This document shows positions 33,997 to 45,489 of a DNA stretch of 64,000 nt, piece by piece. The number at the start of each line of letters is the position of its first letter. Position 1 is the first letter of the stretch. The position numbers were made by a program, and so were the translations under genes. The DNA lies in the NCBI GenBank assembly GCA_037043015.1, contig CM073328.1, positions 2,777,409 to 2,841,408 on the forward strand, given 5' to 3'. The notes below the pieces were generated by a model. That model was not told the origin of the DNA and searched no databases. It saw only the letters and a program-made list of their open reading frames with translations. The DNA is from Bryum argenteum (taxonomy: Eukaryota > Streptophyta > Bryopsida > Bryales > Bryaceae).

Positions 33997-36900
33997 TTAC
34001 TTTGCACGCCCAAAGAAATGCTCGATTTGAAGTGAGCCCTGTCTGCCTCTGAAACCGCTTCCAGATGTCTTCGGTTTCTTCGCTTTCTGGGAGGTTGACA
34101 CTGCTATACCTCCCTGCATGATACAAGCACTAAATCACACTTGGAATCCAAAGAGTAGCACTTGCAGAGTGCGGTAAGAATTTTATACGTCGATGCTCCG
34201 CTCAAGTAATCTTCACGGAAATTTTCAGAGATTTCAAGAACGATCGTATATTCAGGGTATAGACCTGGGAGAGGGAAGGGGGCTTAAAGACCGTCACTTT
34301 TCCACCACGACCATCAGCTCCGGATACGATGAAGGTGCTACTTGAGGAGGATTGCTTGTCACTCGGTGCCCTCTTGGCAAAAGCACCATATGTACTCACC
34401 GGGGGCGCAACAAATGAGGCCACTATTTCAGGGCTTTCCGAGCACCTCTGTGCATGCTTCCCTCTTGATGAATTCAAGACTGAATAATCTTCACCTAAAC
34501 CACAGAAGGACGTTCAAAATCACAACCCACGAAGTCAATTCTATGACTCAAGATTGTACTGCAAGGAAATATCACTACAGGAAACGACAGTCACATGAGC
34601 TTTCAGAAAAGGATGACCAGAAGAGTTCGAGAAATTACGTACAATGCGGTATTCCATCCTCATTTTTGCGTGGTGCCATGGTAAGAACTTCTTTCCTATC
34701 AGCACCCTTTCGAACAGACGGCAGTTTACTTCTGTTCAGAGTTTCTATTTTTTCAAGTAGGTCCCGAGATTTGATTATCCAATATGAGAAACTAGTACTT
34801 GCCGTTTTTTCCTCTTTGAAAGTGTCTGCATCAAAGTGACTTCGTTTCCTAGAGATAAGTTTTTCTTCGAACGTGTTCACGTTCTTCGGATGCGCTGGTT
34901 GTACGTGCTCGACTCCCATCAGGCCGCGCTCCTTCACAATGTTAGGAAGCTGTACTTCAGACAGCTTCGCCTTTGACATGATATCAAGTTCCTGCAAGTC
35001 CCAGTATCCAGTGTCAGGTCAAAACGAAGAACTCTGCTTCCTAGTGCTAACGTGAAAGTCCATCCGAATTCTGATCAGGTGCAACAACCGACAAGATTGC
35101 AGCTTAGCACGGCTGCCCTTCCAGATTCCACGGACTGGGATAGTACCATGCTCGTCGCCGTGGGGTGATCACGCATCCTTTGACATATTCGTTCAGGTAT
35201 GGATGCAATTTGAGCACACAATATCACCCACACTAAAAAATCCATCTCAAAGATACTTCTAATAAATACAAGGTAAGCGGAACCTTGGTTACAGTAGTCC
35301 GACCTCAACGCATGCATTGACTTCAATAGCACTTCGTCGAAGATAACTGACCTGCTGAGGCTCATTCAGCTTGAATGTGTCCTCCTGTACTTTTCCCTCT
35401 TTTGAAGGAATGTTCCGACGGGAGAAACCGGTGCTAACTGTTGCATATTGGTTTGATGGAGGAGTTCGTGGCTCATTGATACCTTTGGTGCCGGCATGAT
35501 TCAAAGGTGGTCGACTTGAAACTTCATCCTCCCTTCGGGATTTCAGGTTGCCTCTGTTCAGTCCTCTCAATAAAGCGTTGTCCTTTTCCTCGAGGAGTTT
35601 CTCAAGCTCCTGAACACGCGCCTGCATCAAGAGGTTTTTATCAGATTTTGACTTGAATTAATCCAGGACATAAGGATCAAGAGGGCGCCATCATCATCAA
35701 CAGTAAGCTAGATACTAATCCTTGTGCAGCAAACTTGTTTACGTGGTATCCCTTCACAATATTGAAATGCAGAACTTTGCATGCAGTATTAGTAGAGCAG
35801 TACTATAACTAATGGATCTCAGTTAACTTGTACTTGCATGAACGGCACAATCCAGGCTGCGGGGATGGTTCCAAAAAGAGACGGTACCTTCATCTTCTTT
35901 AGATTCTCACTCGTCTTCTCAGACTTACGAAGTGCACGATTTTCACCCATGCCAAGCTCATTACATCGAGCCATCAGCTCCTTGTAAGACCTGCAAAGTG
36001 CCAAATACAGCTTCAGATAACAAGAGACTAACAGCAAGACCATCCCTGTGAAGAGAGGGAGAATTGATGTTAGATGTTGGCTGCTGAAGACTTACTTGTT
36101 CCGAAGAATGAGAGATTTTGTCAAGGTCTCGATGATTGCGACCTTGTTAGAACCACTTCCAAGGTTGGCCAGTTTGTAAATGTCCTCCTCGCATAAATCT
36201 GTATCTTCAACCCTATTGGACAAAGAAGAATGGATCCGTACCAAGTAAGATTGAAATGAAGTGAAAATTTCAGATACGATGCTTTAGAACTGATGCAAGC
36301 CAATATTGTATCCCCCGAGGCAACAACACTTAAAGCATGCAGAACTGCAGAGACGAGATTAGTCAAAAGCCACAGGCGGAGACAGCTCACAGCTTATGGG
36401 CAGCCAGGCTCTTCGTCATAGCTTGGTTGTTCGCTTTCAGCACGTCTCGCTCACTCGAACAGCACTTTAGCTCCTAATATAAAAAGTGATGAATACACAC
36501 ATTTGCGTTACTGAAGTATGATTGACAAGATTAGCATATTAGATAGCTGATCGCGCATCTACACAATGATATTCGTTGGTATAAAGAGTAGTGCGGTTTA
36601 GCCTTTATGACTAACCGAATATGCCAAAATGACATTGGCACAGAGACCTGCACGTACAAGGCTGAGCAAAGGCCCAAATCCAACTTTGGAGACCAGAGGC
36701 GAACCTCACAGCGACACTTGTTGGACGACCAACTACACGACAGCTATAAAATATACGCTTAAGAAGTAACCTTCGCCTTCACAATAATAGATGTTTGCAG
36801 TCAGCGACTACCTCCTGGGTTTTCGAAAGAGCCATTCTACATTGAGACAGTTCTCTTCTAATAGCAGCAGCAGCTCCCTCAGCTTTCTCCGCCCTTTGCA

Positions 36901-38258
36901 AATTCGTTGCAACCTATGAAATTGAAAATAAGCGCGCCATTAAGAATTCACATTCTGGATGATGAATATGATGTAAACGAAAAAGACTGCCGTGGATCAG
37001 TTTGACCGTTAAGGTTTCCAGCTTTCAGTCGTCACCAACTATACTGCGTAAGCGTAAGGAATGTTGCAATTTCAAAATATTGACAAGCAGGAAAACCTGA
37101 GAATCGAGCTCCTTCGACTGCTCATTGCGGATCTGCAGCGCGGTCTTGGCAGCAGCAAGCTGGAGTTCTAATTTGCGCAAAGCTGGAGCATTGTTCACCT
37201 GAAACCACGAAATTCGCCCTTAATAAGCAGACGTGGTAACAAGATATCATGTCCACATCACTTGTTAATCTACTGAGACTTCTCATGCATGCATAATCGT
37301 GTCGGGCACCTGCTTAGATTCTTCCACATCTGACTGCGAGCTTTTAGAAGTTGAGGCTTGTCCCTGAGTGGAATCATTGTCTGCAGACTGAAAATAGAGG
37401 CGGTGGACATCACGATCCGTGCATGTTTGTTTGCACAAAGGGCACGCAGGTCTTTTTCCTGCTGGAGTATATTCCATCCATTGCTGCAAGCTGTTCAAGC
37501 AGAAATAAAGACATTGAAGACAACCAAAAGCATCGTTTAAGAACAGATACATGCAAATCATATGTAGAAACGCGGAAGTTCACGATTCTCGAAATTCAGT
37601 CAGAATGCCGCATAAAAAATGAACCAAATAAATTTCAGGCACACTCCGAAATAGAAGGTCAACTTTTCCAAAATTCAAATCTTAAAACTGGAAATCTATG
37701 GCCTAATTTCACAATCCTCTCTGCTTTTTTCAGCCTCCTCTGTTCCAGAACTGAAAACCTCTGAGATTCAAAACGCTCAGTACCAAAATTCGTCGCAACT
37801 ATACTCAGAATTCCTCAACCGACTGAAGGCGAAAATTCGACGGATATCTGACCTTCTTGTTCGAACTAAAAAGGCCGCAAGCAAGAAGGAGACAGAAATT
37901 TTCATGAACTAAACATTTATGCACCATTTCCCTCCGAGTGACTTATCCAACACCGTCAAAGCACGGAAGCCGCGCAATCAACATAGTGAAAGAGAAACTA
38001 TTGAGCTTCTTGTTCAAGCCTCTGTAGACTGAAAGCGCGTAATTTCCAAACCAATTCACCGTGACCTAGAAATTCGTCACATGTGCACAGATTCGGCCCT
38101 GGCCCGGTCCGATAGGGACTCGTAAATCACCAATTGGGGATGTAAGGGGAATCGTACCAGAGCTCGTGGAAGACATGGCCGCAAGCGGAGATAGACTGCA
38201 AATCTTCAGCGAGGGGCTTGGCATCCTCGTAGCAGATGGCGCATATGGCGACACTCAT
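33997..38258 (-). CDS. TRAIP: TRAIP-like RING-H2 E3 ubiquitin ligase (11 exons)
   Basis: Exons 38258-38158, 37490-37310, 37198-37097, 36913-36812, 36473-36391, 36212-36096, 35990-35888, 35621-35352, 34991-34643, 34494-34265 and 34113-33997 join in frame to 584 aa. The N-terminal RING is C3H2C3 with Cys6, Cys9, Cys26, His28, His31, Cys34, Cys50 and Cys53, followed at once by long coiled coils (about residues 95-270), the TRAIP/NOPO layout. TRAIP ligases act in the nucleus in replication-coupled repair, ubiquitylating stalled replisome components. The C-terminal region has SGADGRGGKVTVFKPPS and ends SLQIEHFFGRAK, which resembles a degenerate PCNA-interacting (PIP) motif; human TRAIP is known to carry a C-terminal PIP box. 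Exon 8 joins directly to the 34991 exon in phase 0, so no exon is needed between them. Assignment beyond a RING-coiled-coil ligase is inference from domain order. Confidence 0.85.
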
Positions 38259-38412
38259 CGTGACTGACTAAGGAAAAGGATGCAGACGGGCATGAGTTCC
38301 AAACGCCATAGCCGACGGAGAATGGAAAGGGATTGCGCAGCAACGGCATTGATGGCAGCGACGGCTGTGGGGCTTCGTTCATTCGAAGTACTCTTTCCCG
38401 CCCAAATTGAAT

Positions 38413-38470
38413 GCCACGCTGGCATCTCGACTTTGCCACGCTAGCATCTCGACTTTGCCACGCTGGAATT
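38413..38470. repeat. 22-bp tandem repeat upstream of the TRAIP-like gene
   Basis: GCCACGCTRGCATCTCGACT starts at 38413, 38435 and 38457 (the last copy partial), about 155-210 bp upstream of the start codon. Confidence 0.9.
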
Positions 38471-38619
38471 TTGTTGCTCTCATATGCTCCCTAACTTAAT
38501 GTTCTTGTTTTCCTTTTTATTATTTGAATCATATGGAGGGCCCCGGGATCCAAAATATTCCCAACAGCAACTTCACTCCTAATGTCGAAAAGATCCCAAA
38601 ACCGGATGTTTTAGCTATT

Positions 38620-40045
38620 TACTATACTTAGCTCGCAGGAAGTTGGAGATTATTTTCATACCTTTCCAAAAATTCATACTTAGGAGATATTCCTGGTCAA
38701 AGTTTGAAAACACTATTTGAAATCTGCCCAAACTGCGGTATATGCTTCTTTATTCTCTAAATCTGTCCACAATTAAATCGTAGAAACTTCAAGAAGTCAC
38801 CAAAAATTGTGATTCTTCTTTTTTTCAAGTTTTGTTTTTTGTGCATGTACATATGGTTTTGAGTCATGATCTCACTATTTGGATCTTCAATCCATTTATT
38901 TTTCACATGCCATTTTTATCGTCAAAGACCGGCTCTTGTGCATGAATTTCAGCATACCTCTATGAGAAAATTCAAGCATTTCTTTAGGTATTATAGGCCG
39001 CACAAGGGTAAAAATTGCATAGACATGTTCTTAACCCCTGAAAATCAAGGAAAACCGATTTGGTTTCTTGAGATTATGGGCAGCTCATATTAAGAAGATA
39101 AGTTGATACTTTTGCCTAAGATTTTTACTGGGTGCTCCCCATAGTGTAATGTGCATGTGGTAAAATTTGCAAAGCCAAATTTTAATTCTAAAACCTTCAT
39201 CTAGAAATATGAGGTTTCAAGTCAGAAACAGGCAATTTAAATTTAGCTTTTTTGAAATTTTTTTTGGAAATATGTTCATTACCAAATCATTGTTCAAATT
39301 CAAAAGTGTCCAAAGTCAAAAAGTTTACCAATTTTACAAGGGCAGCCTCCAAAACTTTCAAAAACAATCTTCACAATTTCTAGTAATTTTGCAAAAAAAA
39401 AAAAATCAAAAATTGCCAAAATCTTAGATTTTGGATTTTTTCCAAGATTTTTTTTTTTTTTCGAAATTCACATACTCATAAAGGCACCTACTCATTGTCC
39501 AAATTTTTCTGAAACTTAATACATCATATGTGGTGCTTGTTTTACTATATTGTTGTTTTTAGACCTTCTTTCATAAAATAATATACATTAAGATCAAAAA
39601 GTGGAATGATTCTCTAAAATTTTGCATGAGCGTAGCCAACTTGATTACCTACATGGAAAAAAACGAGGGACTAGTCCTTTGTATACAAGTTACGTACAAG
39701 ATCTTATCGTTCGAAGTCTAAAACAATAAGAAAAGTTTCTCCATTTCCCCATTTCCCAACACAGGTGAAAAATGGCAGTCTTTGGTTTTGGAGGTTGAAG
39801 AAACGCTTAGATTTTTAGGGGTTAACTTACTCAGGAACAAGAATGCGAAGAGCCATAGTTTAAATTTACACTTAAAATTAGTATTTTGGGTTCACAAAAA
39901 ACTTCAAACCCATTTTGCAACAAAGGAAATAATTTCTTTTCTTTTTTTCAAATTTGTATCTTATGATCTCACAATTGGTGAGGAAGTTGAAGCTAAGGTT
40001 TGGTAAACATGTACTTGGACAAGTTACATACAAGATCTTATGGTT
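38620..40045 (+). repeat. Left arm of a long inverted repeat (interrupted by element B)
   Basis: Outside the insertion at 39031-39825 this arm matches the reverse complement of 40230-40870. Landmarks are CATACCTTTCCAAAAA, ATACTTAGGAGAT, CATGATCTCACTATTTGGAT, ATACCTCTATGAG, TGCATAGACATGTTC, CAGGAACAAGAAT and TTATGGTTACATAC. The arm is about 630 bp without the insertion and roughly 70-75% identical to its partner by eye. Confidence 0.8.
39031..39825. mobile_element. TTAA-flanked non-autonomous element B (piggyBac-like), 787 bp
   Basis: The element runs from 39035 to 39821 between TTAA at 39031-39034 and 39822-39825. Ends are CCCCTGAAAATC and GATTTTTAGGGG, inverted repeats with one mismatch. 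The other arm of the surrounding inverted repeat has the unoccupied site (TTCCTAACTCACTTAGG on the minus strand), so the insertion is bounded exactly at the duplicated tetranucleotide. No transposase ORF is inside. Confidence 0.75.
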
Positions 40046-40229
40046 ACATACTCCGGATAACGTCAACAGTTGAAAATTTTCATCTTGCATTGAGAGAGGG
40101 TGGTTTTGAGGCCTTTTGGTAGTTTGGGGGCCTTTCCATTGTAGGGGTTGTAGAGTTCCAAGGCACTATTTGCATGCATTACCCTCAAAAATGCCTCTTT
40201 TAAATGCAAGGTGAGACTTTTCATTTTAT

Positions 40230-40870
40230 GATGTATTTTCAAGTATGTAACCATAGGATCTAGTACCAAACTTTCTACTTGTATTCGTACATATAATATT
40301 AAATTTAAATTTCTTATCATTGTGAGATCATAATGTTCGGAGTTGAAAAAAAAGTTTTTCCCCTTACTGTAGAGTAGGTGAGCAAAGTTTTGAGGGCCAA
40401 GAAAAAACATTCTTGGTAGTAAATTTGATTGGAGGCTCTTTGTATTCTTGTTCCTAAGTGAGTTAGGAATATGTCTATGCAACTTATACACTCATAGGAC
40501 CTATAAAGCCTAGAGAAATGCTTGATAGTTCCATAGAGGTATTCTAATTACAAAGGCTATTCTTTGACAATAATAAAGGCATCTAAAGAATTATTAGATT
40601 GAAAATCCAAATTGTAGAATCATGCCTTACAACCTACTGTACAAGTAGGAAACAACGAAAATTGGAAAAAAGTAATAGCTCAACTTTTAGTGAATTTTTG
40701 GGCTATTTTGAAATTATTTCAATTGTTGTTTTCAGATTTTGATCGTGTAAATCTCCTAAAGTATGAGGAACTCAAAAGCATAAGATGTCTTTTTGGAAAG
40801 GTATGGGAAAACTCTACAACCTACAATATGTGCCAACTTCATGTGAGCTAAATATAGTAAAATAGAGGCT
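40230..40870 (-). repeat. Right arm of the long inverted repeat
   Basis: Inverted partner of 38620-40045, separated from it by about 185 bp. It contains the empty target site of element B at about 40455-40470. Confidence 0.8.
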
Positions 40871-42040
40871 GACCAACGGCAAGACGACTTGATTTGGGCT
40901 CTTTTGACGATGGGTAAACTAATATTTTTTCTTGGTGTGCTGGAATGAAATGGACATGATCTTATAAATCAATAAAAATAAATAAATTACATTATTACTG
41001 TTATGCTGAAAATCTTAATTTTTTTGTAATTGATGTGCTAAAATTAATAGTACAATTCAAGTGATTATTGAGCATAGAGACATTGCCAAATCTTAAGACA
41101 ATTACGGTAAAACAATTTACATAGCTTCAATTGAATCTATGATTATATTTACGAGTCTCCATAAACACAACAAGATTTTTTTATAAACAACCATGAGGCT
41201 ATTTTATGAACCAATTAGCTTCAAGTATGCATTCCAAGGGCAACCTCTCAAATTGCCTACCATCAAAATTCTAGGACATGTGCAATAAGGGTAGGAGGGT
41301 CATCCAAATTTCTTAGTCAAGTGTAGTATTTTTTCTCTCTACTAACTTATTTCACTATTTAGTCATTATTCAATGCAATGTGTGTTATTACACATCGAAT
41401 TAAGGATCTCCTAAGCCAACTCTTGATTTCAAACTTCCCCATATCATTATCAAGATTCCATTGTTTTTATAAACTATAGATCACTACACAACTACACAAG
41501 AGTTGTTGATTAGTGTTATTTGCCAAAAGTCGACTATTACACTATTTCTTTATTCTTTTTCTCAAATTGGTGTTCAAATTTGGTTGTCATTGCAATCAAT
41601 GCTCTTTATCTTCTCTAAAAGGCCAAAGGCTCCATAAAATGATTGTGAAATACACTAAATGATTCGTTGTGAGTTTTCGCCTATTGGCCCTCTAGGTTGT
41701 GAATTTTTGCCTATTGGCCCTCTAGGTTGTGAATTTTTGCCTATTGCCAATGTCTTTATTTCATCCTCTTGTTCCTTGAACTCAAATTTGCAAGTCTAAA
41801 AACTCAGTATCTTGACATTGGCATAATTATTTACTCATTCTTTTGACATTGGCATAATTTTTTCTCTCTTGGCTCATACAGTGATTGCGTGCACAATGAT
41901 CATGTGGAAAATGTCTACTTTGGGTCATTTCTGTACATTGTTTTCTATTTTGGGTTATTTCTGTAGATTGCATTTGATGACAAACTCGAACTTTCGAAAA
42001 CCATATGTTTTTCATAAAATGACTATTTTTTCCACTAGCG
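40871..42040. other. AT-rich spacer with a 30-bp tandem repeat at 41671-41746
   Basis: No gene is seen. CTATTGGCCCTCTAGGTTGT is repeated with a period of 30 bp (two full copies and a third partial). Confidence 0.6.
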
Positions 42041-42150
42041 ATGATCGATTCTAACAAAATCTATGGGGTTTTCGACCTCGATGCGAAGGAGAAATATGAT
42101 CGATTCTAACACAATCTATTGGGTTTTCGACCTCGATGCGAAGGAGAAAT
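42041..42150. repeat. 54-bp tandem duplication
   Basis: Two copies of a unit starting ATGATCGATTCTAACA and containing GGGTTTTCGACCTCGATGCG lie side by side and differ at very few positions. Confidence 0.9.
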
Positions 42151-42347
42151 AGTCATCGTGGAGTGATGAAAGGTTGGTCCGACCATTCAGAGACGAGGCA
42201 CTGGAGCGGTAACGAAGCAATCGAACAGTTCAGGTGACATCCTCCACCAAATTTCAGTTTCGTCCAACGTGAAGCAGTCACAAATTTCTACGCTGAGAGC
42301 ACTGATTCATTCAATGATTGCAAATGAATACGTAATAGAGCGGTAAC

Positions 42348-42717
42348 TTAACCCTTAAACGCCTGAGCGGCCCCAAGGGGGCCGTTTCCAACAGAATCTC
42401 TTCTGTAGCTCTCAATTTACTCATTTTTTCACTCATATTTTGATGTCAAACTGGTCACCTTGTTCTTATGCATTCAAAAAGTGAAATTTTAGAATTCAAA
42501 TCACAATTTGTATGAGTGATTTTGTGCTTTGAAAGGATTGTGGTAGGTAGGTTGGGGTTGTACATAACCTTGTAGGAGGTTGCAAGCTCATCATTGATTG
42601 GATCATTCATGATGCCCAAGTTCAAAAAGTGCACTATTCATGATGCCCAAGTGCAAAAGATGCTGTGATCCAATACTGGGCTGCCCAAATCCGTATAGCT
42701 AGGCGTTTAAGGGTTAA
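42348..42717. mobile_element. TTAA-flanked MITE C (piggyBac-like), 362 bp
   Basis: TTAA copies at 42348-42351 and 42714-42717 flank a 362-bp element whose ends are perfect 13-bp inverted repeats (CCCTTAAACGCCT against AGGCGTTTAAGGG), a variant of the ends of elements A and B. Near the left end is a GC hairpin (CGGCCCC AAG GGGGCCG, about 42370-42386). It has MITE size and no coding capacity. Confidence 0.8.
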
Positions 42718-43039
42718 GCAATGTACTCACCTACTCGAAGTACAATCACGTTTCTCGTATGACAAGCGGGTGCAATCAGTAAGTCACAATTAAGACACAA
42801 ATGGCTTCATTTCGCACGCATAGAGACGCTTGTTACAAGGCTTTAACCTTCACCAACCACCAACCAATGATGACAATGTTCGCAATTCTAATGGTACAAA
42901 TCTGTGACTTAAAGAGTGCACCCAAAATGCTCAGAATGGAACAAGGTGAAACTGGGATAGAGATTGGGAACTCGATTGGCATTAGAATGTGAGAAATCTA
43001 ATACAGAGCCAGTCCGAAGACAGTGAATCTGCTAAAGAT

Positions 43040-44313
43040 TTAGTAAATGCGGACTGGAGTACCCATGGTGGTCTTCAAGTAGAGCACACGAACCTGCAAT
43101 ACACGGAACATATAAAGTGAGTCAACAAATTCACATGACAGAGCTCTGGACAAGCGTGGATAATCCAAAATATAGGTCACTCCAGTTGACTGAATTGACT
43201 TGAGACCCGCAAACTCATAGCAGTGTAAATGAATGAAAGACCGTTTAAAAGAGCATTAGATGATATCTTTTACGGATGCATTTCGGGATTCTTCATAAAA
43301 GCACGCTCAATAGCATTCATGAGAGACATCAGATCCCAATACTCTCTGGAATTTTACTTGTAGCGAAAACTGAGAAGTGAGTAAGGAGCTCGCTTAGAAA
43401 GCTAATCTTTGATTGACTTGAAATTGACAACGACGGAGTTAGATTGGAATGAGTAGAAACTTACATTCTGCCAGTTCTTCTTCAGCAACGACACGAGGAA
43501 GTTGACGCTCATCTGAGTGTTCTGGAAGATCTGCTTCTCCTCCATGTCGCAGTTGCCGATAGCCACACCCATGCACAACACCTTCTTCAGCTGGAACTTG
43601 ACCATAGCCTTGGTTTCCATCATCTTGGCCTCCAGAGATTCCTGGTGGGACACAAGGGCAGGGAACTTTCCGGCCTTGTTCAAACCAGGGCCGAGCAACC
43701 TGGGAATCTGCTTGATGACAGACTCGGATGCCAGAAAAGCGTGGTACTTCTTGGCCAGCTTCTTCACGAGCTTCTTGTTCTTGTTCATCTTCTTCAAGCT
43801 CTCAACATCCATGCACTCCATGTTGATCTTGTTGGCCTCCTCGACGTGCTGGGCGTCTCCGAGCATGCACACCCTCATCTTAGGGCGAGGGATGTGAGGC
43901 AGCTTCACGGAGCCACTGAAACGCTTGTCTTTCTGGGGGTCGTAGTTCTTCAGACCAATCTGAAGTTCCACGGTCTCCGTGAACTTCCGGTTCTTCTCCT
44001 TAGCCGCAGAAGTGATCGTGGTGATGGCCTCCCTGAGGACATCGCTCTGAAGCTTACTGCAGCAGAGAGCAACAAAACATAAACCTCAGCCAAAACCCTA
44101 ATCGGCAAAAAATCATCTTACTAACAGCGAACATTTTCGTATATATCGGCTCTCTAGAAGAGGGGTTCGCTTCCCCGGTTCGTCCCGGGGTGCTTATTTG
44201 AAAAAGCGGCGAACCCTCGGACTCCCTCGGGCGATGCAATACATCAAATTGACATTGCAATGACAAGGGAAAGAGTTGTTTGATAGGCAAGAGGAGGGAA
44301 GTACTGACCTCAT
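43040..44313 (-). CDS. RPL10A: 60S ribosomal protein L10a (uL1), 3 exons
   Basis: Exons 44313-44309, 44056-43465 and 43093-43040 give 216 aa, the family's usual length. uL1 forms the L1 stalk of the large subunit, which helps move deacylated tRNA out of the E site. Visible blocks are the N-terminus [67 protein letters not shown] (the conserved L1 signature), [29 protein letters not shown], and the C-terminus [10 protein letters not shown]. Exon 1 codes for only five bases (ATGAG), so the start codon is separated from the rest by a 252-bp intron; the joined sequence restores the conserved MSKLQSD, which fixes this start. Teloboxes (AAACCCTA) lie at 44391-44398 upstream and around 44092 in intron 1. 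Confidence 0.97.
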
Positions 44314-44390
44314 GGCTGCGGATGTGGTGAACCGGATTGGGTCCCAAGATGTAGCAACGACGCTGCGAAGCTGAAAGAGAAGGACCTCGG

Positions 44391-44398
44391 AAACCCTA
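44391..44398. promoter_or_regulatory. Telobox upstream of RPL10A
   Basis: AAACCCTA lies about 80 bp upstream of the RPL10A start codon. Its role is inferred from the known enrichment of this motif in plant ribosomal-protein promoters. Confidence 0.5.
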
Positions 44399-44400
44399 GA

Positions 44401-45489
44401 ACGGGTTATATACGGAGAGACGACTGTGCTTGAAACCTAAAGCAGCCTCGGCACCGGACCTGCTAGGATCGGAGGCCGCGGACTCGGTTGGGTTCGAGAG
44501 TCATTGTTTTAATCGGTATATATATATTTGTGAATTGATTTTTCAAAATTGGATTTGGTTTTGGTAGAGGCTTATTGTGGACGTCTAAGTGATATTTATC
44601 ATGTTGAAGTAAATAGAACTCTTGTATACCAAAAAAAAATTCTATACAATTTTGTAATACCAATTTTGGTGGTCGAGTTAACATTATTTTCTATACATAT
44701 TTTTATTACGTTATATAATGATTCCTCATTATATATTTATAGTCACTATTTTTATAATCACTTGGTTTCAAGATTTTTTTTGTAATGTTTTTCTTTCATA
44801 AGCTTCATGGTTTGGAGTTGGTCATAATACAAGAATGATTTAAATGAGGCTCATTTTTCAAAATACTATGCAAGATTCCATAAAGAGTCATGGATGCTAT
44901 TATAGACACTTGATGTATCATGAAATTCAGCTAGAAATGAATTTTGTGGTTGGAAAAAATATAGCAATAAATTCTTTACTTGCATATCATGAAAATAGAA
45001 AATTCCTCTTCTACTTGTTGTTAAAGAAGAAAACATGCTCTACCTACCGGTAGGGCAAACATGACACAAGGGCCACTACAATGTAATTGATGCCCAATAT
45101 CAATGTGTGTAACCACACAAGGAAGCCTTTACTTATAGGAAGTAGATACGATAGAAAGATCTACGATCTAAATCCGAATTTTGATTTGGACCTCGATCAA
45201 GACATGGATCTAAACCTAGATATGGACCTGGATATAGAGGAAAATTCCGTTCGACTAGCAAGTCGGGCAAGTCGGATCAACCTCTAGAGGTCAGGTCGAC
45301 TGGTATTGTGGCATCGATTAGTTAAGGTCGAGTCGACCGACTGCCAAGTCGGGTTGACAGGTAAAGGTCGGGTGGACAGGTACTGCCACGTTGGGTTGAC
45401 TATCAATTACTAAATAAAAGATAAGCATTGTCAGGAATAGCACCGACAACTAAGATCATAATATCCATAACTAATTGCTATACTTTATT
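44401..45489. other. AT-rich spacer with short imperfect repeats, no supported gene
   Basis: The stretch at about 45170-45240 repeats a GATMTGGAYCT-like hexanucleotide pattern (it would code an Asp-Leu-Asp run). About 45275-45410 repeats GTCGGGTTGACAGGTA-like units. Neither looks like a gene. Confidence 0.4.

Noticed and set aside
34342..34839. Plus-strand 165-aa ORF
   Set aside because: Lies opposite two validated TRAIP-like exons and crosses their intron; no family resemblance.
35075..35350. An extra exon of the TRAIP-like gene between exons at 35621-35352 and 34991-34643
   Set aside because: The flanking exons already join in phase 0, and no AG/GT pair here gives a length divisible by three without stops.
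43517..44082. Plus-strand ORFs of 126 and 145 aa opposite RPL10A
   Set aside because: Antisense shadows; the minus strand gives a complete uL1 protein.
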